Below are positions 24,530 to 33,898 of a stretch of 64,000 nucleotides of DNA, piece by piece (the stretch's first letter is position 1; every line of letters begins with the position of its first letter). The translations under genes were made by a program, and so were the position numbers. Origin of the DNA: Alphaproteobacteria bacterium (GTDB lineage: Bacteria > Pseudomonadota > Alphaproteobacteria > Acetobacterales > Acetobacteraceae); contig JAFKFI010000057.1 in NCBI GenBank assembly GCA_017307285.1, positions 26,745 to 90,744 on the forward strand, given 5' to 3'. The notes below the pieces were generated by a model, which had not been told where the DNA came from, ran no database searches, and saw only the letters and a program-made list of their open reading frames with translations.

Positions 24530-26677
24530 TCACTCGGCGGCGATCATCGTCGGAGAGGCGTCGACGTCGCCGTCACCCGGCTGCTCGTCCTCATCGTCGG
24601 AGAGGAAGGCCGGCAGCGCATCGTCGCCGTCGGCTTCGCTGGCCTCTGCCGTGCTCGTTGCGTCGGGATCGGCGGGACGCAGCGGCTCCGGCAGCCAGCC
24701 GGTGTCGGCGAGCAGCCGTTCGGCTTCCTTGGCCATGTCGGGCTTCTTGAGGTGGTCGATGAGCTGCGCCTTCTCCTCGCCGAGCGCTTCCCGCACAGCT
24801 TCGACGATCCGGCTCTTCGTGACGCGGCCGAAATAGTTCGCCACGCTCGGCCGCCATCCAGCCTCCACCATGTCGAGGCCCGTGGCGCGCGCGAGGCGAT
24901 CGGCGTCGCGCATCCGCCGGTCGAGCCCGTGCTGGGAGACGCCGTTGCCGCTATAGGGATTCGGGCGCTCGTAAAGAGCGTTGATCCCGTAGCTGACGCA
25001 ATGCGCGAGCAGCGCGAGGCGGCTCGCATCGTCGAGCCCCGCGAGCCAGTCCCACAGCAGATCGTCGTCCTCGACCGGCATGTCCGCCTTCCACGCTTCC
25101 ACACGGGCCTGGATGGCCTTGGCGGAACCGCTGTCCTTCAGGTCGGTGGCCTGAACGGGGAAGTGGACCTCCCGAACGGCCGCCTCGACGGCGGAGCCAT
25201 GCGCGTTGCGCCTGAAGGCGTCGAGGACCAGCTTGTGCAGGAGCGCCGTGAGAGCGACGTGGGGGTGGTTGGCGACTGATTCACGCAGCGCCAGCGTGCG
25301 ATGCGCGGTGAGCTCGATGACCAGGCGCTCGGGCAGCGGTTTGACGCCATCATCGTCCTCATCGTCGCCCTCCGGTTCTTGTCCGCCAATGGTGATGACA
25401 GCGCGCTGAACGGACGGTGTTGCGGAAGCATCAATCCCGCCGTCCTCTCCATCGATCTCGGCGTCGCCGCCGTCGACGGCAACAGGCGCCGCGTCCTCAG
25501 GCCGGACATAGCCACGGTCGACCACGATGTCGCCGTCGCGGCCCACGCTGACGAAGACCCCGGCGCGAGCGATCTCGGCAGGATCGTAGACGACCGGGCG
25601 CTTCTCGAAGGCGTCGAGAGCTTCCTCGATCTCGCCCAGGCGCTGATCGATCTCGTCCGGCAATTCGTCGGCGCCGTCATACTCCGCCTCGAGCCGATCG
25701 TACTCCGCGCGCAGCGTCTCGCGTTCGGTTCGTTCCTCGTCGGTGAGATCGACGAAAGTGCCGGTGATCGGGCGCAGGCCGTGGTCGTAGCCGTACGGCA
25801 GGTCGAGGTCGATCTTCACCCACTTCCAGCCATCGCTGGCGATCTCCTCGGCGACGGTCTTGAGCCGCTCGCCGACCAGGCGGTGAAGCAGCGCTGGGTC
25901 CTGGAGCCAGCCGCCGTTGTCGTCCTCGAACAGGTCACGCAGCACCGCGCCGCCGGCCGCGACATATGTGTCGACGCCGACAAAGCGCGCGCGCTTGTCG
26001 GAGGCCGGTACCGTGGTCTCGGTCAGCAACTGGCGGATATGGAAGGGTTGCCGATTGTACGAATGCTGCACGGCTTCCCACACCTGCTCCTGACGCTCAT
26101 GATCGGGGTTGACGGTGAAGGCCATCAGCATGTCGAGCGTCATGCTCTCCTGGGCATAAGCGTCGCGCAGGACGGGCGAGACCGCGTTCAGACGCAGCCG
26201 CTGCTTCACGACCTGTACGGTCGTGAGGTAGGCCGCAGCGATCTCCTCCTCGGTCATGCCCTTGTCGAGCATGTCCTGGAATGCGCGGAATTGGTCGAGT
26301 GGATGAAGGCCCGCGCGCAGAAGGTTCTCGGCGAGGGAGTCGTCCTCGGCGAGGATCTTCGTGTCGGACTTGCGGACGATGCAGGGGACGAGTCCGTCCT
26401 TCGGGAAGCGCTTGGCCTTCACCAGGCGCTCGATGGCGCGATAGCGGCGCCCGCCGGCTGGCACCTCGAACATGCCGGTCTCGTTGCCGTCCGCGTCGAG
26501 GATGGCGCGTACGTTGAGGCCCTGCACGAGGTCCTCGCGTCGGCCGATGTCGTGGACCAGTTCGTCGAGCTCGGCTTCCGGCCGGGTGCGCCGGACATTG
26601 GACTCCGAGAGCACGAGCTTGTTGAAGGGAATGTCGCGCGAGCGCGAGAAGACGATCTTCTTGGCAGCCTTTGCCAT
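24530..26677 (-). CDS. parB: ParB/RepB/Spo0J-family protein
   Basis: This 715-aa protein is a long ParB-family protein typical of ICEs and plasmids. Residues 15-120 form the ParB N-terminal domain (FNKLVLSESNVRRT, VPAGGRRYRAIERL and the box ENLLRAGLHPLDQFRAF). A helix-turn-helix region follows (EEEIAAAYLTTVQVVKQRLRL). The C-terminal 500 residues are acidic and family-specific. Whether it partitions DNA or acts as a nuclease or regulator is unclear, since the parA gene at 12 kb is far away. The leader at 26691-26735 precedes it. Confidence 0.88.
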   Translation of the reverse strand: MAKAAKKIVFSRSRDIPFNKLVLSESNVRRTRPEAELDELVHDIGRREDLVQGLNVRAILDADGNETGMFEVPAGGRRYRAIERLVKAKRFPKDGLVPCIVRKSDTKILAEDDSLAENLLRAGLHPLDQFRAFQDMLDKGMTEEEIAAAYLTTVQVVKQRLRLNAVSPVLRDAYAQESMTLDMLMAFTVNPDHERQEQVWEAVQHSYNRQPFHIRQLLTETTVPASDKRARFVGVDTYVAAGGAVLRDLFEDDNGGWLQDPALLHRLVGERLKTVAEEIASDGWKWVKIDLDLPYGYDHGLRPITGTFVDLTDEERTERETLRAEYDRLEAEYDGADELPDEIDQRLGEIEEALDAFEKRPVVYDPAEIARAGVFVSVGRDGDIVVDRGYVRPEDAAPVAVDGGDAEIDGEDGGIDASATPSVQRAVITIGGQEPEGDDEDDDGVKPLPERLVIELTAHRTLALRESVANHPHVALTALLHKLVLDAFRRNAHGSAVEAAVREVHFPVQATDLKDSGSAKAIQARVEAWKADMPVEDDDLLWDWLAGLDDASRLALLAHCVSYGINALYERPNPYSGNGVSQHGLDRRMRDADRLARATGLDMVEAGWRPSVANYFGRVTKSRIVEAVREALGEEKAQLIDHLKKPDMAKEAERLLADTGWLPEPLRPADPDATSTAEASEADGDDALPAFLSDDEDEQPGDGDVDASPTMIAAE

Positions 26678-26690
26678 GTCGGGATACTCC

Positions 26691-26735
26691 GCGACGGGCG
26701 CCGAGAGCCTCTCTCTCGGCCTTCAAACCCGTCAC
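26691..26735 (-). promoter_or_regulatory. Two-stem RNA leader of parB
   Basis: On the minus strand GACGGG (26733-26728) pairs with CCCGTC (26698-26693), enclosing TTTGAAG and a perfect eight-pair inner stem (26720-26713 with 26707-26700). CGGAG follows the outer stem at once and the start codon is about 15 bases downstream. The sequence and layout match the ardC leader at 28183-28226 closely. This agrees with the described radC RNA motif by context. Confidence 0.6.
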
Positions 26736-26790
26736 GAAGCGAAGCGCCGCCCTCTTCCTCTGAGGACGGCGCCACCTTCCGGCGACCTGA

Positions 26791-26850
26791 GAGGCGCAGA
26801 ACCGGAAACACACAAGCGTGCTTATCCGGCTCTGCGGATTTCAGGTTGGG
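26791..26850 (-). terminator. Long hairpin downstream of DUF2958
   Basis: GCAGAACCGGA (starting near 26804) pairs with TCCGGCTCTGC (ending near 26841) with one mismatch, extended by outer cctga/tcagg arms, around a loop of about 17 bases. It begins some 35 bases after the DUF2958 stop at 26883 in the direction of transcription. It probably ends the ardC-DUF2958 transcript before the parB leader. A second imperfect hairpin (gcgccgtcctc/gagggcggcgc) lies between them. No gene lies in 26736-26882. Confidence 0.5.
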
Positions 26851-26882
26851 TGTCACAAGCCATCACGAGGCCGCGTCGCTCG

Positions 26883-27221
26883 CTAAAGAATGCATTCGGC
26901 GGCGCGGATGCTCCCCGCCTCGCGGCCGGCTTCCGCCCAGACCGAGATCGGGAAATCGCCGGTGAACAGGATGTCGCGTTCGATCCCCATGCCGAACGGC
27001 AGGACGATCGAGGTCAGTTCCTCAAGCGAGAAACTGCCCAGCTCGGGATAGCCGAGATCGGCAAGGCCGAAGAGCGTATCGCCGTCCGCGTCCAACTCGG
27101 TCGCGAGCCAGACGCCTTCGCCCAGCGGGTTGAAGAACTTGACGACGGGCACATGGTCGGCGCCGCGATCACGCCCGTTGGCAAACAGACGCTCGCGCAG
27201 CTCGTCGGTCAGGAGGATCAT
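26883..27221 (-). CDS. DUF2958 domain protein
   Basis: This 112-aa protein matches DUF2958: VPVVKFFNPLGEGVWLATEL, DTLFGLADLGYPELGSFSLE and GMGIERDILFTGDFPISVWA. The family is small, of unknown function, and nearly always encoded next to ardC on conjugative elements. Here it overlaps the ardC stop by four bases, so it is translationally coupled and may assist antirestriction, which remains unproven. Confidence 0.88.
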   Translation of the reverse strand: MILLTDELRERLFANGRDRGADHVPVVKFFNPLGEGVWLATELDADGDTLFGLADLGYPELGSFSLEELTSIVLPFGMGIERDILFTGDFPISVWAEAGREAGSIRAAECIL

Positions 27222-28171
27222 GCTGCCCTCCTGTCGTTCACGTCTTCTCCGGCCATCTCGGCCTCGGGGAGAAACGCAAGCAGCCAGTCGGCCGCCTTGC
27301 TGGCCTGCGATGCAGCACGCACGATCGCGCGATTATCTTCGTGCAGCACCTCCAACCACGAGCCGATGTAGTCTGCATGGCGCACGGTCGGGACGATGCC
27401 GATGGAGGCGCAGCAGAACGCCGCGTTCATTTCGGCGACCAGCTCCTCGAAGGCATACTTCTTCGAGCCGAAGGAGCCGGAGAGGTCGCGGCCGAGACGG
27501 GACGCATGGCCTGTGGCGTGGCCGAGCTCATGCAGCGCGGTGCGGTGCCACTTGATTGTTTCGAAATACGCCTGCGGTGGCGGCCCTTGCACATAGTCGG
27601 CCGCCGGCATGTAGAAGGCTCGATTCCCTCCGATGCGGAAGTCGATGCCCGTCGCCTTGATCAGCGCCTCGACGCGCGGCTCGATCAGACCTGGCTCAGG
27701 TGCAGCCGGCGCGACGGCAAGGTCGTCTGGCAGATCCTCGCACTGCGCGACGTTGAACACGGTGAAGCGTTTGAGAAATGGAATTGCCTGCGCTTCCTCG
27801 CCGGTCTCCTGGGCGCGTCGCTTTTCGTCATCGGGGATGAAGCGATCGGCATAGACGACGGTGGTGCCGCGCTCACCCTTGCGGACATGGCCGCCGAGCG
27901 AGAGCGCCTGGCGAAAGGTCAACCAGCTCTGGACCGGGAAGCCATGTTCGATGACCGCGCCCCAGAGGATCAGGACGTTGATGCCGGAATACTGGCGCCC
28001 GGTCGTAGCATTCGCCGGCATGGCGAGCGGCGCCTTCGCGGCCGCCGTTCCCCAAGGCTGGACCCAGGGCACGCGCCCGGCCTCCAGCTCGGCGATGACC
28101 TTGTTGGTGATGTCGTCGTAAAGGCTCGTCCGGTCGGCGCCGGCGCGAGCATTGCGGTCATGTCTGGACAT
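27218..28171 (-). CDS. ardC: ArdC-like antirestriction protein
   Basis: This 317-aa protein has an N-terminal single-stranded DNA-binding domain (DUF1738 type: YDDITNKVIAELEAGRVPW, then GRQYSGINVLILW) and a C-terminal zinc metallopeptidase-like domain with the HExxH motif in ALHELGHATGH and EELVAEMNAAFCC. ArdC proteins protect incoming single-stranded conjugal DNA from host restriction. The ATG at 28171 is chosen over the preceding GTG because ggag lies eight bases upstream. Its leader (28183-28226) resembles that of parB. Confidence 0.92.
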   Translation of the reverse strand: MSRHDRNARAGADRTSLYDDITNKVIAELEAGRVPWVQPWGTAAAKAPLAMPANATTGRQYSGINVLILWGAVIEHGFPVQSWLTFRQALSLGGHVRKGERGTTVVYADRFIPDDEKRRAQETGEEAQAIPFLKRFTVFNVAQCEDLPDDLAVAPAAPEPGLIEPRVEALIKATGIDFRIGGNRAFYMPAADYVQGPPPQAYFETIKWHRTALHELGHATGHASRLGRDLSGSFGSKKYAFEELVAEMNAAFCCASIGIVPTVRHADYIGSWLEVLHEDNRAIVRAASQASKAADWLLAFLPEAEMAGEDVNDRRAA

Positions 28172-28182
28172 CACGGTTCTCC

Positions 28183-28226
28183 GCGACGGGCGCCGGAGGC
28201 CTCTCCTCCAGCCCTCAACCCGTCAC
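28183..28226 (-). promoter_or_regulatory. Two-stem RNA leader of ardC
   Basis: On the minus strand GACGGG (28224-28219) pairs with CCCGTC (28190-28185) around TTGAG and an eight-pair inner stem gctggagg/cctccggc with one wobble. CGGAG directly follows. Upstream, 28227-28375 contains further perfect hairpins (aggggaagg/ccttcccct and cggccgag/ctcggccg) but no gene. The radC RNA motif is described upstream of ardC genes, which supports a shared regulatory RNA class. Confidence 0.6.
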
Positions 28227-28375
28227 GGCAACCCCGGTCCGCACTCTCACTCTCTATATGGGGCGTTGCGGGGTCTTCCCGCAGAAGGGGTCGGCCGAGA
28301 CCTTGGCTCGGCCGCAGGGGAAGGCCTTCCCCTCAAAGCCTCAATCCTGAAACGCGCAGAGCGTCAGTCAGGATT

Positions 28376-28882
28376 TCAAAATGCAAGCTCCGCTTGTCGC
28401 CGCTCAGCCGATGTTCGCCTGGCCTTGAAGGTCCCGACAGGCAGCGGTCGAAGAAGCTCGTGTTCCCGCTTTGTCCGATCGAGCCAGGCCATGCGTTGCT
28501 CGCGGCGAATGACCGCCATCTGGCGATCATGGAACGGGGCAACATCCGCGTTCGCCTCGATCGTCAGGATCGCGTAGGCTTCCGGCCACTCGCGCGTCGC
28601 CGGTCGCCAGATGCCTGCAAAATAGAACCAGTCGCCATCCGCGAGCGAGAAGGCGTAGTGCTTGCCGCGGCTCCGATGGCGGAACTCGGAAGCCGGCACG
28701 ACGCAGCGGTGATCGGGAAACGTACGCTCTTCTGCCCGGACAACGGTGAAGGCGCGGCCTCCCGGCTCGCGCGGTTGAAGGCCCCACGGCAGCTCGACCA
28801 TTTCGAGGTCGCCGCCGTTGCGCCGGATGACGACGCGTCGCTGACCGATCGATGCCTCGGAGTCGAAAACGCTTGCGCTCAT
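28376..28882 (-). CDS. SRAP-like protein lacking the catalytic cysteine
   Basis: This 168-aa protein belongs to the SOS-response-associated peptidase (SRAP, YedK/HMCES) family, seen in ELPWGLQP, RCVVPASEFRHRSRGKHY, FYFAGIW, YAILTIEANADVAPFHDRQMAVI and WLD. Canonical members need Cys2, exposed after Met removal, to crosslink abasic sites. This one starts Met-Ser-Ala-Ser and no upstream in-frame start gives Met-Cys. It may therefore bind DNA without crosslinking or use another nucleophile. It diverges from the canonical SRAP gene across a LexA box. Confidence 0.85.
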   Translation of the reverse strand: MSASVFDSEASIGQRRVVIRRNGGDLEMVELPWGLQPREPGGRAFTVVRAEERTFPDHRCVVPASEFRHRSRGKHYAFSLADGDWFYFAGIWRPATREWPEAYAILTIEANADVAPFHDRQMAVIRREQRMAWLDRTKREHELLRPLPVGTFKARRTSAERRQAELAF

Positions 28883-28890
28883 AGCGGAGC

Positions 28891-28905
28891 GAACATAACA
28901 AGAAC
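28891..28905. promoter_or_regulatory. LexA/SOS box between the two SRAP genes
   Basis: GAAC at 28891-28894, seven bases, and GAAC at 28902-28905 give a perfect alphaproteobacterial SOS box (GTTC-N7-GTTC read on the minus strand). It lies nine bases upstream of the minus-strand SRAP start and 37 bases upstream of the plus-strand one, so LexA could repress both divergent genes. Confidence 0.8.
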
Positions 28906-28942
28906 AATCGTACTGCGCAAACGGGAAAGGAGACCTTGGACG

Positions 28943-29533
28943 ATGTGCAACGACTATCGCCTGCACGTGGACGTCGCCTCCATCGTCGAGGACTTCGCCG
29001 ATCTCAAGATCAAGATCCGCTTCGCTGAGGGCCGCCCGAACATCGAGGCCCGCGACGATGTCAAGATCACCGATGTGGGTCCGATCATCCGGACAGTCGA
29101 GGGCGTGCGCGGCGAGGGCGACATGGTGCAACGGCGATGGAGCTGGCCAGGACCGAACAAGCGGCCGGTCTACAACTTCCGCTCCGAAGGTCGGGAGTTC
29201 TCATCGAACCGCTGCCTGATCGTTGCCGACGGATTCTATGAGTTCACCGATCCCAAGGACGCGAAGAAGAAGCGGAAGGACAAATGGCTCTTCACGATGA
29301 AAGACGAGCCGCTCTTTTGCATCGCCGGCATATGGCGGAAGACGCCCGAGGTCGGCGAGGCGTTCACCATGCTCACGATGGAGCCGGGCCCCGACATCGC
29401 ACCTTACCACGATCGGCAAATCGTGATCCTCGAACGCGATGCCTGGGCGGATTGGCTCGATCCATCCGTGCCGGCGAAATCGCTGATCAGGCCGCTCGCG
29501 CCAGGAACGCTGCTCGTCGAGCAGGTCGGGTAA
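28943..29533 (+). CDS. SRAP-family abasic-site processing protein (YedK/HMCES)
   Basis: This 196-aa canonical SRAP protein begins MCNDYRLHVD, with Cys2 in place for the thiazolidine crosslink to abasic sites in single-stranded DNA. Other conserved parts are RRWSWPGP, YNFRSEG, RCLIVADGFYEF (active-site Glu), LFCIAGIW and the His in PYHDRQIVIL. It would shield abasic sites in the single-stranded transfer intermediate. A gaaagga ribosome-binding site precedes it, and the SOS box at 28891-28905 lies upstream. Confidence 0.92.
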   Translation: MCNDYRLHVDVASIVEDFADLKIKIRFAEGRPNIEARDDVKITDVGPIIRTVEGVRGEGDMVQRRWSWPGPNKRPVYNFRSEGREFSSNRCLIVADGFYEFTDPKDAKKKRKDKWLFTMKDEPLFCIAGIWRKTPEVGEAFTMLTMEPGPDIAPYHDRQIVILERDAWADWLDPSVPAKSLIRPLAPGTLLVEQVG

Positions 29534-29561
29534 GCCGAGCTAAAGGGCCGCAAAATCTGGA

Positions 29562-30569
29562 TCATGGATGCGGCACGGCGCGCACGACCTGGCGGGCGGG
29601 CTTGTCTTGCCGCTCGCCCTGATAGGAAACCTGGCGCAAGAGGTTGTCTTCCGTCCAGGTCAGATAGGTCACCTCGACAACGAGTTCGGGTTTGACCCAA
29701 TGCACGCGCGACACCTCAAGCGGTGAGCCGAACCGGCTCTCGCGGGGCGGCGGGACGTCCAGCGGCATTCGTGACGTCTTCAGCGGTCCGAGCCTGCGGG
29801 TCAGTCGTGTGAGCTCGGCGACCGTGATCCCGGTGCCGACCCGCCCTGCGTACCGCAACGTGCCGTCATCGGTGTAGTAAGCGAGCAGCAGCGAGCCGAT
29901 GTGCAGGCGGCTGCCTGTGGGATCGGTCCATCCGACGACGACAAATTCCTCACGGTTGAGGCATTTCGACTTCACCCAGAGGCCGCGGTCGCCGGGCGCG
30001 TATGGCCGATCGCTCCGTTTGGAAATGGCGCCCTCGAGCCCTAGTTGGCAGGCGTGCTCGCGAAAGCTGGGGCCGCTACCGACCACGTGTTCGCTGAAGC
30101 GGAGCCCAGGTATCGGCTTCGAGAGCAGCGCCTCCAGCAGGGCTTTGCGCTCGATGAGCGGCAGCTTCGCCGTGTCGTCTCCATTCAGGAACAGAAGGTC
30201 AAACGCAAAGAACACGAGGTCGCCTGTGCGACCCTCGTCCATCGCAGCTTGCAGGCGGCTGAAGGAGGTTACGCCGTCAGGCCGCACCACGCACAGCTCT
30301 CCGTCCAGATATGCGCTTTCGATGCGAAGGGCGCGGAGCGCCGAAACCGTGGCTAGGTAGCGGTGGCTCCAATCAAGGCCCGTCCGCGTCAGCAGGCGGA
30401 TATCCTCGCCAACGATGCGCGCGTGAATTCGATATCCGTCATACTTGATCTCGTGAACCCAATCGGGGCCGCTTGGGGCTTCGTCAACGAGACGCGTGAG
30501 CTGCGGCGCGATCCAGGGTGGCGGCTGCTTTGCGGCCGCTCTGTTACTCCTCTTTGCCTTTCGCGCCAT
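29562..30569 (-). CDS. ATP-dependent DNA ligase (LigD/LigC-like)
   Basis: This 335-aa protein is an adenylation plus OB-fold ligase of the LigD ligase-domain type. Lys42 in EIKYDGYRIHAR is the nucleotidyl-binding residue. Other motifs are YLDGELCVV (III), VFFAFDLLFLNG (IIIa), LEGAISKRSDRPY (IV) and WVKSKCLNREEFVVVGWT (V). No polymerase or nuclease domain and no Ku gene are present here, so it is a stand-alone ligase. Its placement beside SOS genes suggests a role in repair of ICE DNA. It ends convergently with the SRAP gene. Confidence 0.92.
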   Translation of the reverse strand: MARKAKRSNRAAAKQPPPWIAPQLTRLVDEAPSGPDWVHEIKYDGYRIHARIVGEDIRLLTRTGLDWSHRYLATVSALRALRIESAYLDGELCVVRPDGVTSFSRLQAAMDEGRTGDLVFFAFDLLFLNGDDTAKLPLIERKALLEALLSKPIPGLRFSEHVVGSGPSFREHACQLGLEGAISKRSDRPYAPGDRGLWVKSKCLNREEFVVVGWTDPTGSRLHIGSLLLAYYTDDGTLRYAGRVGTGITVAELTRLTRRLGPLKTSRMPLDVPPPRESRFGSPLEVSRVHWVKPELVVEVTYLTWTEDNLLRQVSYQGERQDKPARQVVRAVPHP

Positions 30570-30628
30570 TCGGCCGTCTCTGTGTGGAGCATGCGTTCGC
30601 CAACTATTGCGCGGCTGCCAGGTTCACA

Positions 30629-33600
30629 TCAGTGGAAATCGCGGGTCTTCACTCTGATCGTATCGATGTGCAGGTCCCGAATATAGATGTCCCGGGTGCG
30701 CAGGCCCTTGGGCGGCAGCGCGCGCGGATCGGGACCGCCGGCGTGCGTGACCTGGTCGCCGCGTCCATGCGGCACCGGAAACGGCGCGTCGCGGTCGCCG
30801 ACGCTTGCCAGCTCGGCCGAGAGATCCGTGAAGCGCTGCGCGACGAGATGAACGACCTCGCCTTCGCGTTGGATTCTGCCGCGCACGGCGATCATGCCGG
30901 CAGAGAGGACGGTGCGGCGGTTGGCCTCGAACACTTGGGGCCAGACGACGAGGTTGGCGATCCCGGTCTCGTCCTCGAGCGTGATGAACATGACTCCTTT
31001 GGCCGAGCCGGGCCTTTGCCGCACCAGCACGATTCCCGCGGCTTCGAGCCAGCGGCCGTCGCGCGCCTGCATCGCCTCGGAACACGAGATGATCCGACGC
31101 CGACGGAGATCATCGCGAAGGAAGGTCGCGGGATGAGCGCGCAGCGAGAGTCCGACGTGGCCATAGTCTTCAACCACCTCGCGGCCGGCCGCCATCGGCC
31201 GTAGCGACACAGGCGGTTCAATGATCTCGGGGACGCTATCGTTCTCGCGTGCCGATGCGGCGGCGAAGAGCGGCAGCGGTTCGTCGCGCAAGGCTTTGAT
31301 CGCCCAGAGCGCCTCGCGGCGCGCCAGGCCGAAGGCCGCACGAAAGCCGTCCGCCTCGGCGATCTGCGTCAACGCGGCGACAGGGACGCCGGCCCGGCGC
31401 CACAGGTCGTCCACAGACGCGAACGGCCGGTCCGCCCGGCACGCGACGATCGCGGCGGCATGGGCATTGGCGAGGCCCTTGATCATGCGCAGGCCGAGAC
31501 GGACGGCGAAGCGATCCTCGTTTTCAGTCGGCTCCAGCGTGCAGTCCCAGCGCGAAGCGTTGACGCAAACGGGGCGCACCTCGACGCCGTGCGCGATGGC
31601 GTCGCGGACGATCTGCGCCGGCGCGTAGAATCCCATGGGCTGGCTGTTGAGTAGCGCCGCGCAGAAGACATCGGGGTGCCAACATTTGAGCCAGGCGCTG
31701 GCATAGGCGATAAGCGCAAAAGAGGCTGCGTGGCTTTCCGGGAATCCGTAGGAGCCGAAGCCTTCGAGCTGGCGGAACGTCGCCTCGGCGAAATCGCGAT
31801 CGTAGCCGTTGGCGACCATGCCCTCGATGAGCTTGGTCCTGAACGAACTGACGCCGCCTGTGTGCTTGAAAGTCGCCATCGACTTGCGCAGCAAGTCGGC
31901 CTCGCCCGGCATGAAGCCGGCGCATTCGATGGCGACGCGCATCGCTTGTTCTTGAAAGAGCGGAACGCCGAGCGTCTTGCCCAGGACTTTCTCGAGCTGC
32001 GGCTTCGGGTAGTGGACCGGCTCCAGTCCCTCGCGTCGCCTCAGATAGGGATGCACCATGTCACCCTGGATTGGGCCGGGCCGGACGATCGCGACCTGGA
32101 CGACGAGGTCGTAATAGGTCCGCGGCTTCAGACGCGGCAGCATCGACATCTGTGCCCGGGATTCGATCTGGAATGTGCCGAGCGTGTCGGCCTTGCGGAT
32201 CATTGCATAGGTGCGTGGATCCTCTGCGGGGATGGTTGCAAGATCGAGGTTGACGCCCTTGTGCTCGGCAAGAAGGTCGAGGCCGCGTTTCATGCAGGTC
32301 AGCATGCCGAGCGCCAGGACGTCGACCTTCATGAAGCGCAGGGCGCCAATGTCATCCTTATCCCATTCGATCACCTGGCGATCGATCATCGCAGCCGGCT
32401 CGATCGGCACCAGGTCATCGAGGCGGTCGTGCGTCAGCACGAAGCCGCCGGGATGCTGGCTGAGGTGTCGTGGTGCGCCCATGAGCTGGCGGGCGAGGTC
32501 GAGCGCGAGGCGCAGGCGCCGGTCTGCGAGATTGAGATTCAGCTCCGCGACGTGCCGGTCGGCGACGCCTTCCTCCGACCAGCCCCAGACCTGGCCGGAA
32601 AGCGTGCGGATGAGGTCCTCCGGCAACCCGAGCGCCTTCCCCACATCTCTGATGGCGCCCTTGGTCCGATAGCGGATCACGGTCGAGCACAGCGCGGCAT
32701 GATCGCGACCGTAGGTGTCGAACACCCACTGCATGACGATCTCACGCCGCTCGTGCTCGAAGTCGACATCGATGTCGGGCGGCTCGCGCCGCTCCTCCGA
32801 GACGAAGCGCTCGAAAAGCAGGTCATTGCGGCCCGGATCGATGCTGGTGATGCCGAGTACGAAGCACACGGCGCTGTTGGCGGCCGACCCGCGGCCCTGG
32901 CACAGGATGTCGCGCGAGCGCGCGAACCTGACGATGCTGTTGACCGTGAGAAAGTACGGCGCGTAGGCGAGCTTCTCGATCAGCCTCAGCTCATGCTGAA
33001 GGGTCGCGCGCACGCTGTCGGGAAGCCCTTCGGGATATCGCTCGACGGCGCCGGCCCAGGTGAGCTTCTCCAGCGTCTGTTGCGGCGTAAGAGTAGGGTC
33101 GTCGCGCTCTTCCGGATACTGGTAGGCGAGCTCATCGAGCGAGAAGCGGCAGCGCTCGACGATTTCCAGCGTGTGGACCAGGGCCTCTGGATAGCGGCTG
33201 AACAACCGGTGCATTTCTTCAGGCGGCTTCAGATAACGATCGGCGTGACGCTCGCGATGATCGCCGAGGTCGTCGATCGTGACGTTGTGGCGAATACAGG
33301 TCACGACGTCCTGCAGCATGCGCCGGCTGGGTTCGTGGAACAGGACGTCATTGGTGACGACGGTCGGCACGCGCAACTGCGCGGCGAGGTTCGAGAGCTC
33401 GTGAAGACGGAGCTGATCGTTCGGCCTACGCCGCAGCGTGAGCGCCAGATAGGCGCGATCGCCAAAGGCCTCGCGCAGGCGGCGCAGGCGAAGCCCGCAT
33501 TCGTCGTCGGCGAGGTCTGGCACCAGGACCGCGATGAGCCCCTCGCCATAGACGACGAGATCGCTCCATTCGAGATGGCACTTGGCCTTGCCCGCGCGCT

Positions 33601-33898
33601 TCTTGCCGATCGAAAGCAGACGGCAGAGCCGTGAATAGGACGGCCGGTCGGTCGGATAGACCAGGACAGACATGCCACCCGCAAGATCAAGGCGACATCC
33701 GACGACGAGGCGCACGCCTGTCGCCTTCGCCGCCTCATAGGCCCGCATGATGCCGGCGAACGAATTGCGATCGACCACGGCGAGCGCTTCGATTCCGAGC
33801 AAGCCGGCTTGGGAGAACAATTCCTCGGCCGACGACGCGCCGCGCAGGAAGCTGAAGTGCGAGGTGACCTGAAGCTCGGCGTAGCGCTGGGTGCTCAT
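30629..33898 (-). CDS. dnaE2: Error-prone DNA polymerase DnaE2 (ImuC)
   Basis: This 1089-aa C-family polymerase performs damage-induced mutagenic synthesis with ImuA and ImuB. It has the PHP domain ([21 protein letters not shown]), the polymerase palm with [19 protein letters not shown] and [16 protein letters not shown], and a C-terminal OB fold. The C-terminal extension typical of DnaE2 replaces the beta/tau-binding region of DnaE1. The start at 33898 overlaps the imuB stop by four bases. The operon is under the SOS box at 36126-36140. Confidence 0.96.
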   Translation of the reverse strand: MSTQRYAELQVTSHFSFLRGASSAEELFSQAGLLGIEALAVVDRNSFAGIMRAYEAAKATGVRLVVGCRLDLAGGMSVLVYPTDRPSYSRLCRLLSIGKKRAGKAKCHLEWSDLVVYGEGLIAVLVPDLADDECGLRLRRLREAFGDRAYLALTLRRRPNDQLRLHELSNLAAQLRVPTVVTNDVLFHEPSRRMLQDVVTCIRHNVTIDDLGDHRERHADRYLKPPEEMHRLFSRYPEALVHTLEIVERCRFSLDELAYQYPEERDDPTLTPQQTLEKLTWAGAVERYPEGLPDSVRATLQHELRLIEKLAYAPYFLTVNSIVRFARSRDILCQGRGSAANSAVCFVLGITSIDPGRNDLLFERFVSEERREPPDIDVDFEHERREIVMQWVFDTYGRDHAALCSTVIRYRTKGAIRDVGKALGLPEDLIRTLSGQVWGWSEEGVADRHVAELNLNLADRRLRLALDLARQLMGAPRHLSQHPGGFVLTHDRLDDLVPIEPAAMIDRQVIEWDKDDIGALRFMKVDVLALGMLTCMKRGLDLLAEHKGVNLDLATIPAEDPRTYAMIRKADTLGTFQIESRAQMSMLPRLKPRTYYDLVVQVAIVRPGPIQGDMVHPYLRRREGLEPVHYPKPQLEKVLGKTLGVPLFQEQAMRVAIECAGFMPGEADLLRKSMATFKHTGGVSSFRTKLIEGMVANGYDRDFAEATFRQLEGFGSYGFPESHAASFALIAYASAWLKCWHPDVFCAALLNSQPMGFYAPAQIVRDAIAHGVEVRPVCVNASRWDCTLEPTENEDRFAVRLGLRMIKGLANAHAAAIVACRADRPFASVDDLWRRAGVPVAALTQIAEADGFRAAFGLARREALWAIKALRDEPLPLFAAASARENDSVPEIIEPPVSLRPMAAGREVVEDYGHVGLSLRAHPATFLRDDLRRRRIISCSEAMQARDGRWLEAAGIVLVRQRPGSAKGVMFITLEDETGIANLVVWPQVFEANRRTVLSAGMIAVRGRIQREGEVVHLVAQRFTDLSAELASVGDRDAPFPVPHGRGDQVTHAGGPDPRALPPKGLRTRDIYIRDLHIDTIRVKTRDFH

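Noticed and set aside
30570..30628. Possible SOS box before the ligase gene
   Set aside because: Only single GTTC half-sites occur; no second half-site at seven bases.
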